Source: Pseudomonas sp. EpS/L25
GTDB lineage: Bacteria > Pseudomonadota > Gammaproteobacteria > Pseudomonadales > Pseudomonadaceae
Length of the DNA stretch: 64,000 bases
Direction of reading: 5' to 3'
Assembly (NCBI RefSeq): GCF_001512295.1
Contig: NZ_LNUP01000011.1
Location: forward strand, 62,001-126,000
In this document: positions 26,883-36,389 of the stretch, one piece after another
Layout of the letters: each line of letters starts with the position of its first letter
Position numbering within the stretch: position 1 is the stretch's first letter
The notes under the pieces: model-generated
Told to the model about the DNA's origin: nothing
Database searches by the model: none
Seen by the model: only the letters and a program-made list of their open reading frames with translations
Program-made: the position numbers and the translations under genes

Positions 26883-28036
26883 CAGTCGAGGATGAAATGC
26901 GGCAGGAAGCGCGAGCTGTCCTGGGTGATCAGCGAACGATCCTCGCGGATACCCAGGCCGCAGGCGCGGTCACCCACCACCCAGCTGCCCAGTACCGGGT
27001 AGTGACCGTCGAAGCAAGGTAGCGGCTGGCAGGCCTGGCGAATGGTCGCTCCGCCATAGGGACCGGCCACCGCGGCCCGACGACCATCGGCGGCGTGCAG
27101 GCTGACGTTGGCACCCTCGCGGGAGAACAGCGGCTTGCGCACCCAGCCCGGCGCCAGGTGCGCACCGGGGCGGGCGTCGAAATAGGTCGGCAACAGGTTG
27201 GGATGCCCCGGATGCTGCTCCCAGAGTAGCGCCAGGATGCCCTTGTTGCTCAGCAGCGCCTTCCACGGTGGCTCGACGAAGCGGGTACCACTGGCCGGAA
27301 TGGCCGCGCCAAAGGGATCTTCCAGCAACTGTTCCCAGGGATAGAGCTTGAACAGGCTGAAGATCGAATGGCCGTTGAGGTCGACGAAGGTGCCCGAGCG
27401 TTCCAGGCCGATGTCCTCGATGGCCAGGAAACGGGTATCCAGGCCGGCCTGGACGGCGCAGTCGCGCAGGTAGTCGACGGTACCGCGGTCCTCCAGGGAG
27501 TCGCGCACCGCGGCCAGGTACAGCGGCTGCGGCACGCCCAGTTCCGCCAAGGTCTCGATCAGCCGCTCCTGGATCAGGTTGTACTGGTCGGCGGCGGGCG
27601 GCAGGGCTCCGCGTTCACGCTGCTGCTCCAGCCATAGCCACTGGAAATAGGCCGCTTCGTAGAGCGAGGTAGGGGTGTCGTAGTTGAGTTCGAACAGCTT
27701 GGCCGGCCCCTGGCCGCTGTAGCAGAAATCCATGCGGCCATAGAGCGAGGGCTCGCGCCGGCGCCAGCTGATGCGTAGGTGCTCCCAGAAGAAGCGTGGG
27801 ATCTGCAGCCGCTCCAGCAGCTCTTCACGCTCGACGATGAGATCCACCAAGGCCAGGCACAGCTCGTGCAACTCGGCGGTGGGCGCCTCGAGGTCGTCCT
27901 CGATCTGCCGCAGGCTGAAGCGATAGGCGGCGGTCTCGTCCCAGTAGGGTTCGCCGTCGAAGGTATGGAAGGCGAAGCCCAGAGCTTCGGCCTGCGGGCG
28001 CCAGTCGGGACGTTCGGTGAGGGAGACGCGTTGCAT
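26882..28036 (-). CDS. Glutathionylspermidine synthase-like ATP-grasp protein (YjfC/YgiC)
   Basis: A 384-aa ATP-grasp ligase-like protein. Motifs include YGRMDFCYSGQGPAKLFELN then YDTPTSLYEAAYFQWLWLEQ, NKGILALLWEQHPGHPNLLP and VRKPLFSREGANVSLH. It lacks the amidase half of true glutathionylspermidine synthetase, as do E. coli YjfC and YgiC, so the substrate is uncertain; an ATP-dependent ligation acting on a small peptide or polyamine is the family expectation. It is the last of three genes (DUF350, DUF1190, YjfC) on the minus strand, a set known near PspA-type membrane-stress proteins. Confidence 0.9.
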   Translation of the reverse strand: MQRVSLTERPDWRPQAEALGFAFHTFDGEPYWDETAAYRFSLRQIEDDLEAPTAELHELCLALVDLIVEREELLERLQIPRFFWEHLRISWRRREPSLYGRMDFCYSGQGPAKLFELNYDTPTSLYEAAYFQWLWLEQQRERGALPPAADQYNLIQERLIETLAELGVPQPLYLAAVRDSLEDRGTVDYLRDCAVQAGLDTRFLAIEDIGLERSGTFVDLNGHSIFSLFKLYPWEQLLEDPFGAAIPASGTRFVEPPWKALLSNKGILALLWEQHPGHPNLLPTYFDARPGAHLAPGWVRKPLFSREGANVSLHAADGRRAAVAGPYGGATIRQACQPLPCFDGHYPVLGSWVVGDRACGLGIREDRSLITQDSSRFLPHFILD

Positions 28037-28038
28037 GG

Positions 28039-28593
28039 CTAGCCTCCTTGGGAGCAGAGCGCCGAGGCCTTGAGCCCGAAACCACCACGTTGAACGGAGG
28101 GAGCCGGCCTGATCCGGGTCAAGGCGGTGCTGACGAGCAGTGGCCCGGAGCGGCGCCCGACATATTCGTTGCAGTTGCTGCGCAAATGGTCGTCACCCAG
28201 CGCCTGGTAAAGCGGCGCGCTGGGGAAACGCTGCTCCAGCCATTCCAGCCGTTGCCCCTGAGAACCGGTAGTGGTGACCGGCACCGTGCCCAGCAGATAA
28301 CCAGAGATCGGCGGGGCGTAGGCGCTGAACGTTTGATCGACCGCCTGACAGCGACCGATACCGAAATCGGCCTCGCAATCGACTCGGGAGCGATAGCGCG
28401 GGGCGATCTGGCTGTGCAGTACCACCACCCGGGCATATTCCTGCTCGCATAACCCTGCCTTGAACACCCCGGCACTCTGACAGTCGACCGGGTCCCGATA
28501 CAGATAGCCCGTCTCCGGCTTATCGTTGCAGCCGGTCACGATCAGGGGCGTGGCGCCCAACAGTACCAGGCGCAGGCGCTTGCTGCGTTTCAT
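28039..28593 (-). CDS. DUF1190 lipoprotein (YgiB/YjfM family)
   Basis: A 184-aa protein with a lipobox (LIVTGCND) after a basic lead (MKRSKRLRLVLLG), so it should be lipid-anchored in the envelope. The family signature runs through YRDPVDCQSAGVFKAGLCEQ, PRYRSRVDCEADFGIGRCQA and the C-terminal GGFGLKASALCSQGG. Several conserved cysteines suggest disulfides. It sits 2 bp before the YjfC-like gene and 9 bp after the DUF350 gene. The three products are often inherited together; biochemical function is unknown. Confidence 0.88.
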   Translation of the reverse strand: MKRSKRLRLVLLGATPLIVTGCNDKPETGYLYRDPVDCQSAGVFKAGLCEQEYARVVVLHSQIAPRYRSRVDCEADFGIGRCQAVDQTFSAYAPPISGYLLGTVPVTTTGSQGQRLEWLEQRFPSAPLYQALGDDHLRSNCNEYVGRRSGPLLVSTALTRIRPAPSVQRGGFGLKASALCSQGG

Positions 28594-28602
28594 GGCACCT
28601 CC

Positions 28603-29007
28603 TCAACCGGTGATGGCGGCCGCGTTGAGCACGCCCACGGCGATGGCGAAGCAGGCGGCGAGGATGCCGCTGGCCATCTCGTTGGCCGCCAGCCGCTGCG
28701 GCAGTCCGGGCAGGCCCAGGCGCAGCAGCTGGAAGGCCAGCAACTGGGTGACCAGAGCGATCACCGCCCAGATCAGGAAGTCGGTGAGGCTGACCGCCAC
28801 GCGCATGGCGCCGGCCAGCGGCAGCACGAAGCCGAGCAGGCTGCCACCGAAGGCCAGGGCCGCCGCCGGCACGTTGGCGCGGATCAGCTGCCATTCGCGA
28901 TGGGGCGTGAGCCAGGCGTAGAGCACGCAGAACAGCCCGAGCAGAGCCAGGGACAGCAGCAGATAGAGCAGGAAGGCGGAAAACCCGCTGAGGTAGGCGG
29001 CAAGCAC
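28603..29007 (-). CDS. DUF350 inner-membrane protein (YjfL family)
   Basis: A 134-aa protein with four hydrophobic segments (about residues 8-30, 47-67, 77-97 and 110-130) and the family patterns YLSGFSAFLLYLLLSLALLG and AANEMASGILAACFAIAVGV. It starts at GTG 29007 behind AAGGAAC. It is the first gene of the DUF350-DUF1190-YjfC operon. No PspA-like gene (YjfJ) lies in the window next to it, unlike in E. coli. Confidence 0.88.
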   Translation of the reverse strand: MLAAYLSGFSAFLLYLLLSLALLGLFCVLYAWLTPHREWQLIRANVPAAALAFGGSLLGFVLPLAGAMRVAVSLTDFLIWAVIALVTQLLAFQLLRLGLPGLPQRLAANEMASGILAACFAIAVGVLNAAAITG

Positions 29008-29202
29008 GAGAGACGTTCCTTGTCGATGAAGAGCCGAGCGCGATTATCGCCGCCCGCACGGGCTCTGCGCCGACCGTTCACCGGGCGAAACGGCGAGACG
29101 GTCGCGAACTTCCGTCTTTTTCATGGGACCAAGAGAGCACAAAAAGACCTCTACCAAGCGGCTCTAGACCTTTCCCACCCTTCTTGTCTGGAGATCCCTG
29201 TC

Positions 29203-30927
29203 ATGGCTGTGAAAACCGTTGCCGATCTACTCGTCGCCACCCTCGAGGCCGCCGGCGTGGACACCATCTGGGGCCTGCCGGGCGATTCGCTCAACGGCCT
29301 CACCGAAAGCCTGCGCAAGCGCGAGCGCATCCGCTGGCGCGGCGTGCGGCATGAAGAAGCCGCGGCCTTCGCCGCCAGCGCCGCCGCCGACATCAGCGGT
29401 CGCCTCAGCGTCTGCGCCGGCTCCTGTGGCCCGGGCAACCTGCACCTGATCAACGGCCTGTTCGACGCCCAGCGCAGCGGCGCGCCCGTCCTGGCCATCG
29501 CTGCCCAGATTCCCTCCAGCGAGATCGGCCTGGGCTACTTCCAGGAGACCCACCCGGAGCGGCTGTTCCGCGACTGCAGCGACTATTGCGAAGTGGTCTC
29601 CCACCCCGAACAGCTGCCGCGCATCCTCGAAACCGCCATGCGCTCGGCCATCCTCAATCGCTCGGTGTCGGTGGTGGTGATCTCCGGCGACGTGGCCCTG
29701 GCCGAGGCACCGACCAAGACCGTGCAGTGGAGCGAGCCGGTGCGCCCGGTGGTAGTGCCGCCGGAGGCCGAGCTGGACGCCCTGGCCGAGCTGCTGGCCG
29801 GCGAGCAGCGCATCACCCTGCTCTGCGGCGCCGGCTGCGCGGGCGCCCATGCCCAGGTGGTGGCCCTGGCCGAGCGCCTGCAGGCGCCCGTGGTGCATGC
29901 CCTGAGAGGCAAGGCCCATATCGAGTATGCCAATCCCTACGGCGTGGGCATGACCGGACTGATCGGCTTTTCCTCCGGCTACCACGCGCTCAAGGAATGC
30001 GACCTGCTGCTGATGCTGGGTAGCAACTTCCCCTATCGCAATTTCTTCCCGGATCATGGCCGGGTGGTGCAGATCGATCTGCGCGGCGCGCACCTGGGTG
30101 TACGTACCCCGCTGCTCAAGGGCCTGGTAGGTGACGTCCGCGCCACCCTCGACGCCCTGTTGCCGCGCCTCAAACCCAACGGCCACGGCCGCTTCCTGGA
30201 AAAGGCCCAGGAGCATTACCGCAAGACCCGCGCCGAGCTGGACGAGCTGGCCACCCCGACCCCGGATGGCACCCCACTGCATCCGCAGTACCTGACCACC
30301 CGCGTCAGCGAACTGGCCGCGCCGGACGCCCTCTTCACCTGCGACGTGGGCACCCCCACCGTCTGGGCGGCGCGTTACCTGGCGATGAACTTCGAGCGCA
30401 AGCTGGCCGGTTCCTTCAGCCATGGCTCCATGGCCAATGCCCTGCCCCAGGCCATGGGCCTGCAGGCGGCCTTCCCCGATCGTCAGGTGGTGGCCCTGGC
30501 CGGTGACGGCGGGCTGTCCATGTTGCTCGGCGAACTGGCGACCCTGGCCAGCGAGCGACTGCCGGTCAAGGTCATCGTCTACGACAACGCTACCCTGGGC
30601 TTCGTCGCCATGGAGATGAAGGCGGCCGGCATGCTCGACGAGACCACCGATCTCGCCGCCGTCGACTTCGCCCAGGTGGCCGAGGCCTGCGGCGTACGGG
30701 GCTGGAAGGTGGAGTCGGCCAGCCTGCTCGATGCGACCCTGGCAGAAGCCTTCGCCCACCCCGGCCCGGCGTTGGTGGACGTGCGCATCGCCAAGCAGGA
30801 GCTGTCGCTGCCACCGAAGATCGAGGCCGCCCAGGCCAAGGGCTTCAGCCTCTACATGCTGCGCGCGGTGATGAGCGGCCGGGGCAGCGAGGTGCTGGAC
30901 CTGGCCAAGACCAACGTGCTGCGCTGA
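29203..30927 (+). CDS. poxB: Pyruvate dehydrogenase (quinone), pyruvate oxidase
   Basis: A 574-aa thiamine-diphosphate flavoenzyme. Near-complete motif agreement with PoxB: GLPGDSLNGLTESL, the Glu of RHEEAAAFAASAAADI, CAGSCGPGNLHLINGLFD, the ThDP-Mg motif GDGGLSMLLGELATL ending in DNATLGFV, and the C-terminal lipid-binding peptide VMSGRGSEVLDLAKTNVLR. It oxidises pyruvate to acetate and CO2, passing electrons to ubiquinone at the inner membrane. The ATG at 29203 follows GGAGA; the upstream frame has no support. It is monocistronic, facing a repeat element and the gene at 31177. Confidence 0.93.
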   Translation: MAVKTVADLLVATLEAAGVDTIWGLPGDSLNGLTESLRKRERIRWRGVRHEEAAAFAASAAADISGRLSVCAGSCGPGNLHLINGLFDAQRSGAPVLAIAAQIPSSEIGLGYFQETHPERLFRDCSDYCEVVSHPEQLPRILETAMRSAILNRSVSVVVISGDVALAEAPTKTVQWSEPVRPVVVPPEAELDALAELLAGEQRITLLCGAGCAGAHAQVVALAERLQAPVVHALRGKAHIEYANPYGVGMTGLIGFSSGYHALKECDLLLMLGSNFPYRNFFPDHGRVVQIDLRGAHLGVRTPLLKGLVGDVRATLDALLPRLKPNGHGRFLEKAQEHYRKTRAELDELATPTPDGTPLHPQYLTTRVSELAAPDALFTCDVGTPTVWAARYLAMNFERKLAGSFSHGSMANALPQAMGLQAAFPDRQVVALAGDGGLSMLLGELATLASERLPVKVIVYDNATLGFVAMEMKAAGMLDETTDLAAVDFAQVAEACGVRGWKVESASLLDATLAEAFAHPGPALVDVRIAKQELSLPPKIEAAQAKGFSLYMLRAVMSGRGSEVLDLAKTNVLR

Positions 30928-30931
30928 AGGC

Positions 30932-31178
30932 TGAGCGCCTGTTCAAAGGCTGCTGCGCGTCGGCCAAACGGCGCTGAAAATGGCGTGGGTCGCCAGCCCG
31001 GCCTGGGCGGCCCCGTCGCCATGCTCATTTACTGCTCGTAAACTCGAGCGCGAGTCCGATCCGCTTCCTCAGCCATTTGATTCGCTGGCGCTCACCCTAC
31101 GGGCAAGCCGTTGGCTGTTACTCCCGTTGGTCGTTGCGCCTGGTTTGGCTCTAGCTCGCGAGGCCTTGAACGGGCTCT
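30932..31178 (-). mobile_element. Inverted-repeat element, copy C
   Basis: 247 bp between the convergent poxB and solute-binding genes, opposite in orientation to copy B. The left end is degenerate (GAGCGCCTGTTCA); the right end reads TTGAACGGGCTCT. CTGCTGCGCGTCGGCCAAAC, TTTACTGCTCGTAAAC and GTTTGGCTCTAGCTCGCGAG are shared with the other copies. Its right end overlaps the TAG stop of the gene at 31177. Confidence 0.75.
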
Positions 31179-31911
31179 AACGCCCGCCCGACTGCTCCAG
31201 CAGCCGGGCGAGTTCGCCGCTGGCCTCGAGCTGCGCGAAAGCCTCGCGCAATCGCGCCACCAAAGGCGCCGGCGTGGTCGGGCTGAACGCCATGTACAGC
31301 GGGGTATCGAGATCCTCCAGGACGGCCAGACGGCGCAATCCCGGGCAGGTGCTGGCCGCATCCTGGCAGAAGCGGCTCGCATCCTTCTCCGGAAGCAGCA
31401 GGGCGTCCACCTGGCCGTTGAGCAGGCGGCTGAAGTTGTCCTTCTGCTGGCCCGACACCACCAGCCGCTGGAAGCCTAGCGTCTGCAGATACTGGTGGCG
31501 CACGTCATCGCGCATCACCCCGAGACGATAGGCACGCGCATCGTCGAGCCGCTCGATACGCACGTCGTCGCGGCTGGCCAGCCGATAGAAGTAGTAGCGC
31601 AGGCGCATGACCTCCCCGACCCACAGGAACTGGGCCTCACGGGCCGGCGTACGGGCGATGAGATAGATCAGCACCCCCGGTTCGTGCAATGCCAGGTCAT
31701 AGGCGCGGGCCCAGGGGTAGAGCTCCATGCGATAGTCGGCGATACCCGCCAGCGCCAGGGTGCGCTCCACCACCGCGGCGGCCGGCCCCTCCACTCGGTC
31801 GTCGACGCTCCAGGTAAAGGAGGTCTCTTCCGTCACGGCGCGGACCGTGGCGGCCTCCACGCCCTGCCCCAGCAGGACCAACAGCATGGCCAACAGCAGA
31901 CGATGCTTCAT
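31177..31911 (-). CDS. Periplasmic solute-binding protein (SBP_bac_3-like)
   Basis: A 244-aa exported protein: signal peptide KHRLLLAMLLVLLGQGVEA, then a bilobed binding fold (GPAAAVVERTLALAGIADYR, MELYPWARAYDLALHEPGVL). No permease or ATPase genes accompany it. It follows the diguanylate cyclase gene with an ATGA overlap, which also fixes the start at 31911. Together with the related protein at 33774 it probably serves as a ligand sensor for the cyclase instead of a transporter component; that is inference. Confidence 0.8.
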   Translation of the reverse strand: MKHRLLLAMLLVLLGQGVEAATVRAVTEETSFTWSVDDRVEGPAAAVVERTLALAGIADYRMELYPWARAYDLALHEPGVLIYLIARTPAREAQFLWVGEVMRLRYYFYRLASRDDVRIERLDDARAYRLGVMRDDVRHQYLQTLGFQRLVVSGQQKDNFSRLLNGQVDALLLPEKDASRFCQDAASTCPGLRRLAVLEDLDTPLYMAFSPTTPAPLVARLREAFAQLEASGELARLLEQSGGR

Positions 31912-33777
31912 AGCGGTGGCTCCTCCTGCAACTGACAACTGCGATGGCGACCCAGGCTCTTGGCACGGTAGAGCGCTCGGTCGGCCTGATCCATGAGGGC
32001 AGCGAAATCCGGCATCTCGGCGCTCAGCGAGGCGTAGCCGATGCTCAGGGTGACATGGTCGGCGATCTCCGAGCCGGCATGGGCGATCCCCAGCGCGCTC
32101 ACGGCCCGACGCAGGCGCTCGGCCATCTCAGCCGCGCCCGCCAGATCGGTCATGGGCAGCAAGACCGCGAACTCCTCGCCGCCGATTCGCGCCAGCAGAT
32201 CGCCGGAGCGCGTGACGACCTGCTGCATGGCGGTCGCCACCCGCTGCAGGCAGAGGTCGCCCTGGGCATGCCCGTAGGTATCGTTGTAGCGCTTGAAGAA
32301 GTCGACATCACAGAGCAGCAGCGAGAGCGCCAGCCCGGAGCGCCGGGCGCGGCGAAACTCCTGGTGCTCGGCCTCATCGAAGCAGCGTCGGTTGGCCAGG
32401 CCCGTGAGTGGGTCGCTGAGCGACAGTTCTTCCAGTCGCGCATTGGCGCTGCGCAGCGCCTCCTGGGAGGTCAGCAGATCGCGCAATTGCGCCTGGTGGT
32501 GGGACGCATGCAGCAGCAGCTGGGTGGTCATGTTGATCAGGGCACGCTCGTCGGTGCGCCACTCGCCCCCCCTGTGCACAGCCGAACAGCAGCAACCCGT
32601 ATTCGTCGTCGGCGATCCGCAGATGGACCAGCGCCAGGGCCTCGTTGCCCAGGGCCAACAGGGGCTCGGCCGCGTCACCGAAAGCGGCCAGGAGCGCCTC
32701 GCGCGTGGCGAAGGTGGAAGGCACCTCGGGTTCCAGCAGGGCCTCCAGCACCTGAGCGCAAGCGGTCGGCAGGGTCATCACGCCCAGGGCCGGCTCGGCC
32801 CCGCCGAACCAGCCCTGGTACAGGCGATAGGGCGCATCCTGGGCATGCCGCTTGAACCAGCAGGCCTGACGCGCGCGTAGGCGTTGCGCCACCTCCCGCA
32901 GGCAGAGCTGGCAATGCTGATCGAACCGTTCGTAAGGGGCATGGATCAGCTGGTTGGACAGCCCGAGAATGGTTTGCTGCGCGGTCGCCAGCGCTTCGAG
33001 CTCTGCCGTACGCTCGCGAACCCGGTCCGCCAGACGATCACGATGCGCGGCCAGCTCCTCTTCATGCCGATGCTGCCGGGCGAGGTGGTCCGCCAGGTTG
33101 CCCTGCAACGTATTGATACCGCTCACCAGCAGATCCAGTTCATCCTGCCGGGCGGGGCGCTGCAGACGGAGGGGTTCGGCGAGGGTGGCAGCCGACAGCC
33201 GTGACAGGTGTCGGGCGATCCGGCGGACATGCAGGGTCACCAGCCGATTGAACGCCAGGCTGACCAGGCCGGCGAGCAGCAGGGCGAGCACGAGCTGGGT
33301 CAGCAGGGTCCCGGCCACGCTGTCGCGCAACTCGCGCCAGAGCAGGGGTTCGCTGCCTTGGATGAGGAGTTCGCCGAGCACCTCGCGACCGCCGGGATAG
33401 GGGCTGTAGGCCAGCTCGCAGTACCGGCTCGGTGCCAGGCTCGAGGGCGCCCAGTCGGCCCGCTGACGGGACTGGACCTCCGGCTCCTGGCCATGACCGG
33501 CGAGACGCAGCTCGATGCGGCCGACCGAGGCGATGCGCAGCGCGCCGTCCAGGTGCGCCTGCACCGCGGGCTTGTCCAGCTCCCAGATGGCCTTGGCCAG
33601 GGTCGACTGGTACACCTGCTCCAGCAGTTGCAGCTCGGCATCCATTCTGACGCGATTCTGCTCCCAGATATTCCAGGTGCGCAGCCCCGCCGTAAGCACG
33701 GAAAACAGCAGGCAGAACAGCACCATCAGCAGCGCCAGGCGGTGGCCGAGCGAGTGGCGCTTCAGGACGCCATTCAT
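31908..33777 (-). pseudogene. Membrane diguanylate cyclase, frameshifted in a G7 tract
   Basis: One gene in two frames. The first part (from ATG 33777) has a transmembrane helix, a periplasmic domain, a second helix (LLTQLVLALLLAGLVSLAFN), a HAMP-like region, a coiled coil (RVRERTAELEALATAQQTIL) and a GAF-like domain, reading well to LLLFGCAQGG. There a run of seven C on the plus strand (32566-32572) shifts the frame; with six the protein continues GEWRTDERALINMTTQLLLH into the GGDEF domain (SLSDPLTGLANRRCFDEAE, inhibitory RSGD, active ARIGGEEFAVLL). The catalytic half may still be made from an internal ATG near 32531. A sequencing error, slippage or phase variation would each explain it. Flanked by ATGA overlaps on both sides. 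Confidence 0.8.
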
Positions 33778-34514
33778 AGCCAGCGGCGCTGGAGCTCGGC
33801 CAGCGTGCCGTCCTGTTGCAGGGTCGCGAAGGCGGCGCGCAGCCGCGTCATCACCTCGGGAGAGGTACCCAGGCTGGCCGCCAGGTAGAGAGGATAGGGC
33901 GGCGCGCAATAGACCTGCACCAGATCGCGCCGAGGATCGTAGCCCGCCTGGCGGGCCATGTGATTGACCATGACCCGATTGGCGATCCATAGATCGACCC
34001 GCCCGGCTCGCAGCTTCTCCAGGTTGAGGCTGTAGTGCGCGCTGGGTTGCAAGTCGCGGCCGATGACGAAGCCCTGCTCCACCAGGATGCGTTCGCCGGC
34101 GTCACCATTGACCGTGGCGATTTGCAGGCCGCGGGCCGCCTCCAGGTTGGCCAGCGGCCGAACGCGCCCTTGCCAGCTGAACAGACAGAGATTGGTCTCG
34201 GTGAGGGGTACCACCCAGTTGAACAGCGCCTCTCGTTCGGGCAGACGCGCCAGGGAAAAGATCAGCACGTCGGGCCCGCCCTGGGCCTGGGCGAAGGCAC
34301 GGGCCCAGGGCATGACCTGGGGCTCGGCGACCAGCCCGGCACGGGCCAACAGCAACCGCACCAGCTCGATCGAAAATCCGGTCACCCGACCATCCGGCTG
34401 GACTTGGCTGAAGGGTGGATAGTCCTCGGTCACCACCTGCAAGGCGGTCGCACGGACGCCCGTGCCGACCAGCACCAGACCGAAAAGTAGACATCTCAGG
34501 AGTTTGCTCGTCAC
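33774..34514 (-). CDS. Periplasmic solute-binding protein (SBP_bac_3-like)
   Basis: A 246-aa product from GTG 34514, which has a strong GGGGAGGG ribosome site; an ATG 17 codons upstream lacks one. Signal peptide (LLRCLLFGLVLVGTGVRATA), then LQVVTEDYPPFSQVQPDGRV, GFSIELVRLLLARAG, PWARAFAQAQGGPDVLIFSL and VNGDAGERILVEQGF, a typical amino-acid-type binding protein. It is the first gene of a three-gene unit with the cyclase and a second binding protein, and has no transporter partners. Likely a periplasmic ligand receptor for the cyclase (inferred). Confidence 0.82.
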   Translation of the reverse strand: MTSKLLRCLLFGLVLVGTGVRATALQVVTEDYPPFSQVQPDGRVTGFSIELVRLLLARAGLVAEPQVMPWARAFAQAQGGPDVLIFSLARLPEREALFNWVVPLTETNLCLFSWQGRVRPLANLEAARGLQIATVNGDAGERILVEQGFVIGRDLQPSAHYSLNLEKLRAGRVDLWIANRVMVNHMARQAGYDPRRDLVQVYCAPPYPLYLAASLGTSPEVMTRLRAAFATLQQDGTLAELQRRWL

Positions 34515-34781
34515 GAAGCCCTCCCCGTCCGAGCATGACGTGATCTGGACGTTATCGGGCTGCAATGACGAAACTTGAAGCGTGGCGCTCGTGTGGTGTT
34601 CCAGAAGTCCGCGCAGGAATTGGCGCGTGATTCTTGGGCGGTTCGGCGCTCCGACTGGGCCAGGCGTCGCGGCGAGTCATGGCAGGGCTAGGGCGAGGAG
34701 TGGCAACGCCGCCCAGACGGTCCGCCGCTGCGGCCGAAAAGGCGACGCCCAAATTGTGTAGTCAACTTCTGAAACACTACA

Positions 34782-36302
34782 TTAGTCCCGCCGCGGAATA
34801 CCGTAGCGCCGCAGGCGCATGGCGATGGCCGAGTGGGAGGTCTGTAACCGCGCGGCCAGTTGGCGGCTGGAAGGGTACTGGGGATAGAGCCGCTCCAGTA
34901 GCGCTGCTTCGAAGCCCTGCACGGCGGCTTCCAGCGTGCTGACCTCGGTCTCGACGTGCCCGGCCACCGCGGTGCCGGCCAGGTCGAGGTCGTCGACGTC
35001 GATCTGACCGCTCTCGCTGATGGCGGCGGCGCGGAAGAGGATGTTCTGCAGCTGGCGGACGTTGCCCGGCCAGGCGTTGCCCAGCAGCACCCCGTAGGTG
35101 GCCGGCGCCAGGCGGCACGGCGGGCGGCCGATCTGGGCGCAGGCCTGCTGCAGGAAGTGCCGTGCCAGCAGCAGGATGTCCTGGCCGCGCTCGCGCAGCG
35201 CCGGCACCTGCAGGCTCAGCACGTTGAGGCGGTAGAAGAGGTCCTCGCGAAAGGTGCCGGCGGCCACCATGGCCTGGAGGTCGCGATGGGTGGCGGCGAG
35301 GATGCGCACGTTGACCCGGGTCTCCTGGGCCCCACCGACCCGGCGGAAGGTGCCATCGGAGAGAAAGCGCAGCAGCTTGGCCTGCAGATAGGGCGACATC
35401 TCCCCCACCTCGTCGAGGAACACCGTGCCCTGGTCGGCCAGCTCCAGCAGCCCCGGCTTGCCGCCGCGCTGGGCACCGGTGAAGGCGCCCGGGGCATAGC
35501 CGAACAGTTCGCTCTCGGCCAGGCTCTCCGGCAGGGCAGCGCAGTTCAGCGCCAGGAAGGGTGCGTCGCGCCGGGCGCTGGCGGCATGGCAGGCGCGGGC
35601 CACCAGCTCCTTGCCGGTACCGGTTTCGCCGAGGATCAGCAGCGGCGCCTCCAGGGCGGCCAGCCGCTGGGCACGGGCCTTGAGGGTACGGATGGCGGCG
35701 CAGTCGCCCAGCAGCGAATCGAAGCCCTCGGGGGTGTCATGGCGCAGCGCCGAAAGGCGACCACCGATGCGACTGGGGGCATAGAGGGTCAGCAGGCCGC
35801 CCGCCAACCCGCCCACCGGCTCGCCGATGGGAGTGGCGTCGAGCAGCAGCGCCTGGCCGCGCAACACCACCTCGCGCAGGGGCAGGCGAAAGCCCTGGTC
35901 CAGCAATTCGGCAGGCAATTCGGCGTCGTTGAAGAGTTCGGCCAGGGTCGTGCCGGCATCCTCGCCGGCCAGGGCGGCGAAGGCCGGGTTGGCCAGCAGA
36001 ATGCGGCCCTCGCCGTCCACCGCCAGTACCGGATCGGCCATGGCGGCGAGCAGGGCATCGAGCTGCAGGCTGCGCCGCTGGCCGGGCAGGATGTCCACCA
36101 CCCGCACCGCCTCCACGCCCACCACGGTCAGCAGGGCGTCGCGCAATTCCTCCAGCACCGCCGCGCTCAGGGTCGGCGCATCGATGTAGACGTTGGGTGG
36201 CACCATCTCCACGGCATCGAGGTTGAGATTGCGCGCACCGAGCAGTGCCAGGACTTCCTGGGTGATGCCGACGCGATCGATGAACGATACATGGATACGC
36301 AT
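34782..36302 (-). CDS. TyrR-family sigma54 activator (GcsR/PhhR-like)
   Basis: A 506-aa regulator: N-terminal ACT domain ([20 protein letters not shown]), PAS domain ([20 protein letters not shown]), AAA+ domain with GETGTGKE, the GAFTGA loop ([12 protein letters not shown]) and [11 protein letters not shown], and a C-terminal TyrR-type helix-turn-helix ([20 protein letters not shown]). The GAFTGA loop means it can activate sigma54, unlike E. coli TyrR. A sigma54 promoter with a GcsR-like site precedes gcvH 8 kb away, so GcsR is a good guess; PhhR (aromatic amino acid control) is the alternative. The start at 36302 is where ACT homology begins. Confidence 0.85.
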   Translation of the reverse strand: MRIHVSFIDRVGITQEVLALLGARNLNLDAVEMVPPNVYIDAPTLSAAVLEELRDALLTVVGVEAVRVVDILPGQRRSLQLDALLAAMADPVLAVDGEGRILLANPAFAALAGEDAGTTLAELFNDAELPAELLDQGFRLPLREVVLRGQALLLDATPIGEPVGGLAGGLLTLYAPSRIGGRLSALRHDTPEGFDSLLGDCAAIRTLKARAQRLAALEAPLLILGETGTGKELVARACHAASARRDAPFLALNCAALPESLAESELFGYAPGAFTGAQRGGKPGLLELADQGTVFLDEVGEMSPYLQAKLLRFLSDGTFRRVGGAQETRVNVRILAATHRDLQAMVAAGTFREDLFYRLNVLSLQVPALRERGQDILLLARHFLQQACAQIGRPPCRLAPATYGVLLGNAWPGNVRQLQNILFRAAAISESGQIDVDDLDLAGTAVAGHVETEVSTLEAAVQGFEAALLERLYPQYPSSRQLAARLQTSHSAIAMRLRRYGIPRRD

Positions 36303-36389
36303 TGAAGCCCTGGGGTCTGAGAACGAAAGGAACATGCTACCCAAAGGCTCGGGGTAGAATCATTTCTCATTTGCCAGGGCGAGGCCACC

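Noticed and set aside
34552-34752. 66-codon minus-strand open frame upstream of the solute-binding gene
   Set aside because: No ribosome site and low-complexity composition; its 5' side runs towards the promoter region of neighbouring genes.
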